The notes under the pieces: generated by a model
Databases searched by the model: none
Told to the model about the DNA's origin: nothing
Seen by the model: the letters and a program-made list of their open reading frames with translations, nothing else
NCBI GenBank assembly: GCA_900771045.1
Contig: CAAGMM010000458.1
Coordinates: 1 to 5,454, forward strand
Direction: 5' to 3'
DNA from: Bacteroidales bacterium
GTDB lineage: Bacteria; Bacteroidota; Bacteroidia; Bacteroidales; F082
Length of the DNA: 5,454 nt
Shown: positions 5,376 to 5,454 of the stretch, in pieces
Position numbering within the stretch: position 1 is the stretch's first letter
Layout of the letters: each line of letters opens with the position of its first letter
Program-made: the position numbers and the translations under genes

Positions 5376-5454
5376 TTTAAACTTTAAGCATTAAGCATTA
5401 AGCATTAAGCATTAAGCATTAAGCATTAAGCATTAAGCATTAAACCCTAAACCC
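5375..5454. repeat. 7-bp tandem repeat array (mostly CATTAAG), running off the right edge
   Basis: In a fixed 7-bp register the units read CTTTAAA (5375), CTTTAAG (5382), CATTAAG seven times (5389-5437), CATTAAA (5438), CCCTAAA (5445) and CCC (5452-5454). This makes eleven full units plus a partial one, all fitting the pattern CnnTAAR. The true right end is not in the window. Each unit contains TAA on the plus strand, and most contain TTAA, which also gives TAA on the minus strand. Because 7 is not a multiple of 3, all reading frames are closed. No terminator hairpin or gene is visible in 5343-5454. Confidence 0.92.

Noticed and set aside
5346..5380. TTGACA hexamers in the TTTGACAG array as sigma-70-like -35 boxes
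   Set aside because: Bacteroidota promoters do not use the TTGACA/TATAAT pair, no TAnnTTTG box lies at a fitting distance, and no gene follows within the window.
5440..5454. CCCTAAACCC as a eukaryotic telomere or linear-replicon end
   Set aside because: Only about one and a half units are visible, in register with the adjoining CATTAAG array and beside bacterial genes. A variant unit of the same array is the simpler reading.

Overview
The window looks like chromosomal DNA from a member of the Bacteroidota, probably Bacteroidales. Three things point there. Three intergenic sites match the Bacteroidota -7 promoter element TAnnTTTG, and no start codon has a clear Shine-Dalgarno sequence. The first gene encodes a lipoprotein with a K-K-D-D tail directly after the lipobox cysteine, like the surface-export signal of Bacteroidota. 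The AsnRS and RpoN sequences also have the character of that phylum.

Layout: (1) 1-399, minus strand, the 5' part of a lipoprotein gene cut by the left edge. (2) 400-603, an AT-rich divergent promoter region with a -7 box on each strand, an A-tract/T-tract inverted repeat and a 23-bp dyad near the expected -33 position of the asnS promoter. (3) 604-4142, a tight plus-strand run of asnS (asparaginyl-tRNA synthetase), rpoN (sigma-54) and a PAP2-like membrane protein gene, with gaps of 23 and 3 nt. I saw no promoter inside the run, so it is probably one operon. (4) 4143-4187, a short spacer with its own -7 box. (5) 4188-5342, an M20-family amidohydrolase. (6) 5343-5454, no gene: an 8-bp tandem array (TTTGACAG) passes directly into a 7-bp tandem array (mostly CATTAAG) whose units change in steps and which runs off the right edge.

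The genes are mainly housekeeping. If the operon inference is right, sigma-54 is transcribed from the promoter of a translation gene and its level would follow asnS transcription. No sigma-54 activator gene and no convincing -24/-12 promoter was seen in the window. I found no phage, CRISPR, transposase or RNA gene. The most unusual DNA is the paired minisatellite at the right end and the dyad over the asnS promoter. I do not see evidence for a new multi-gene system here.
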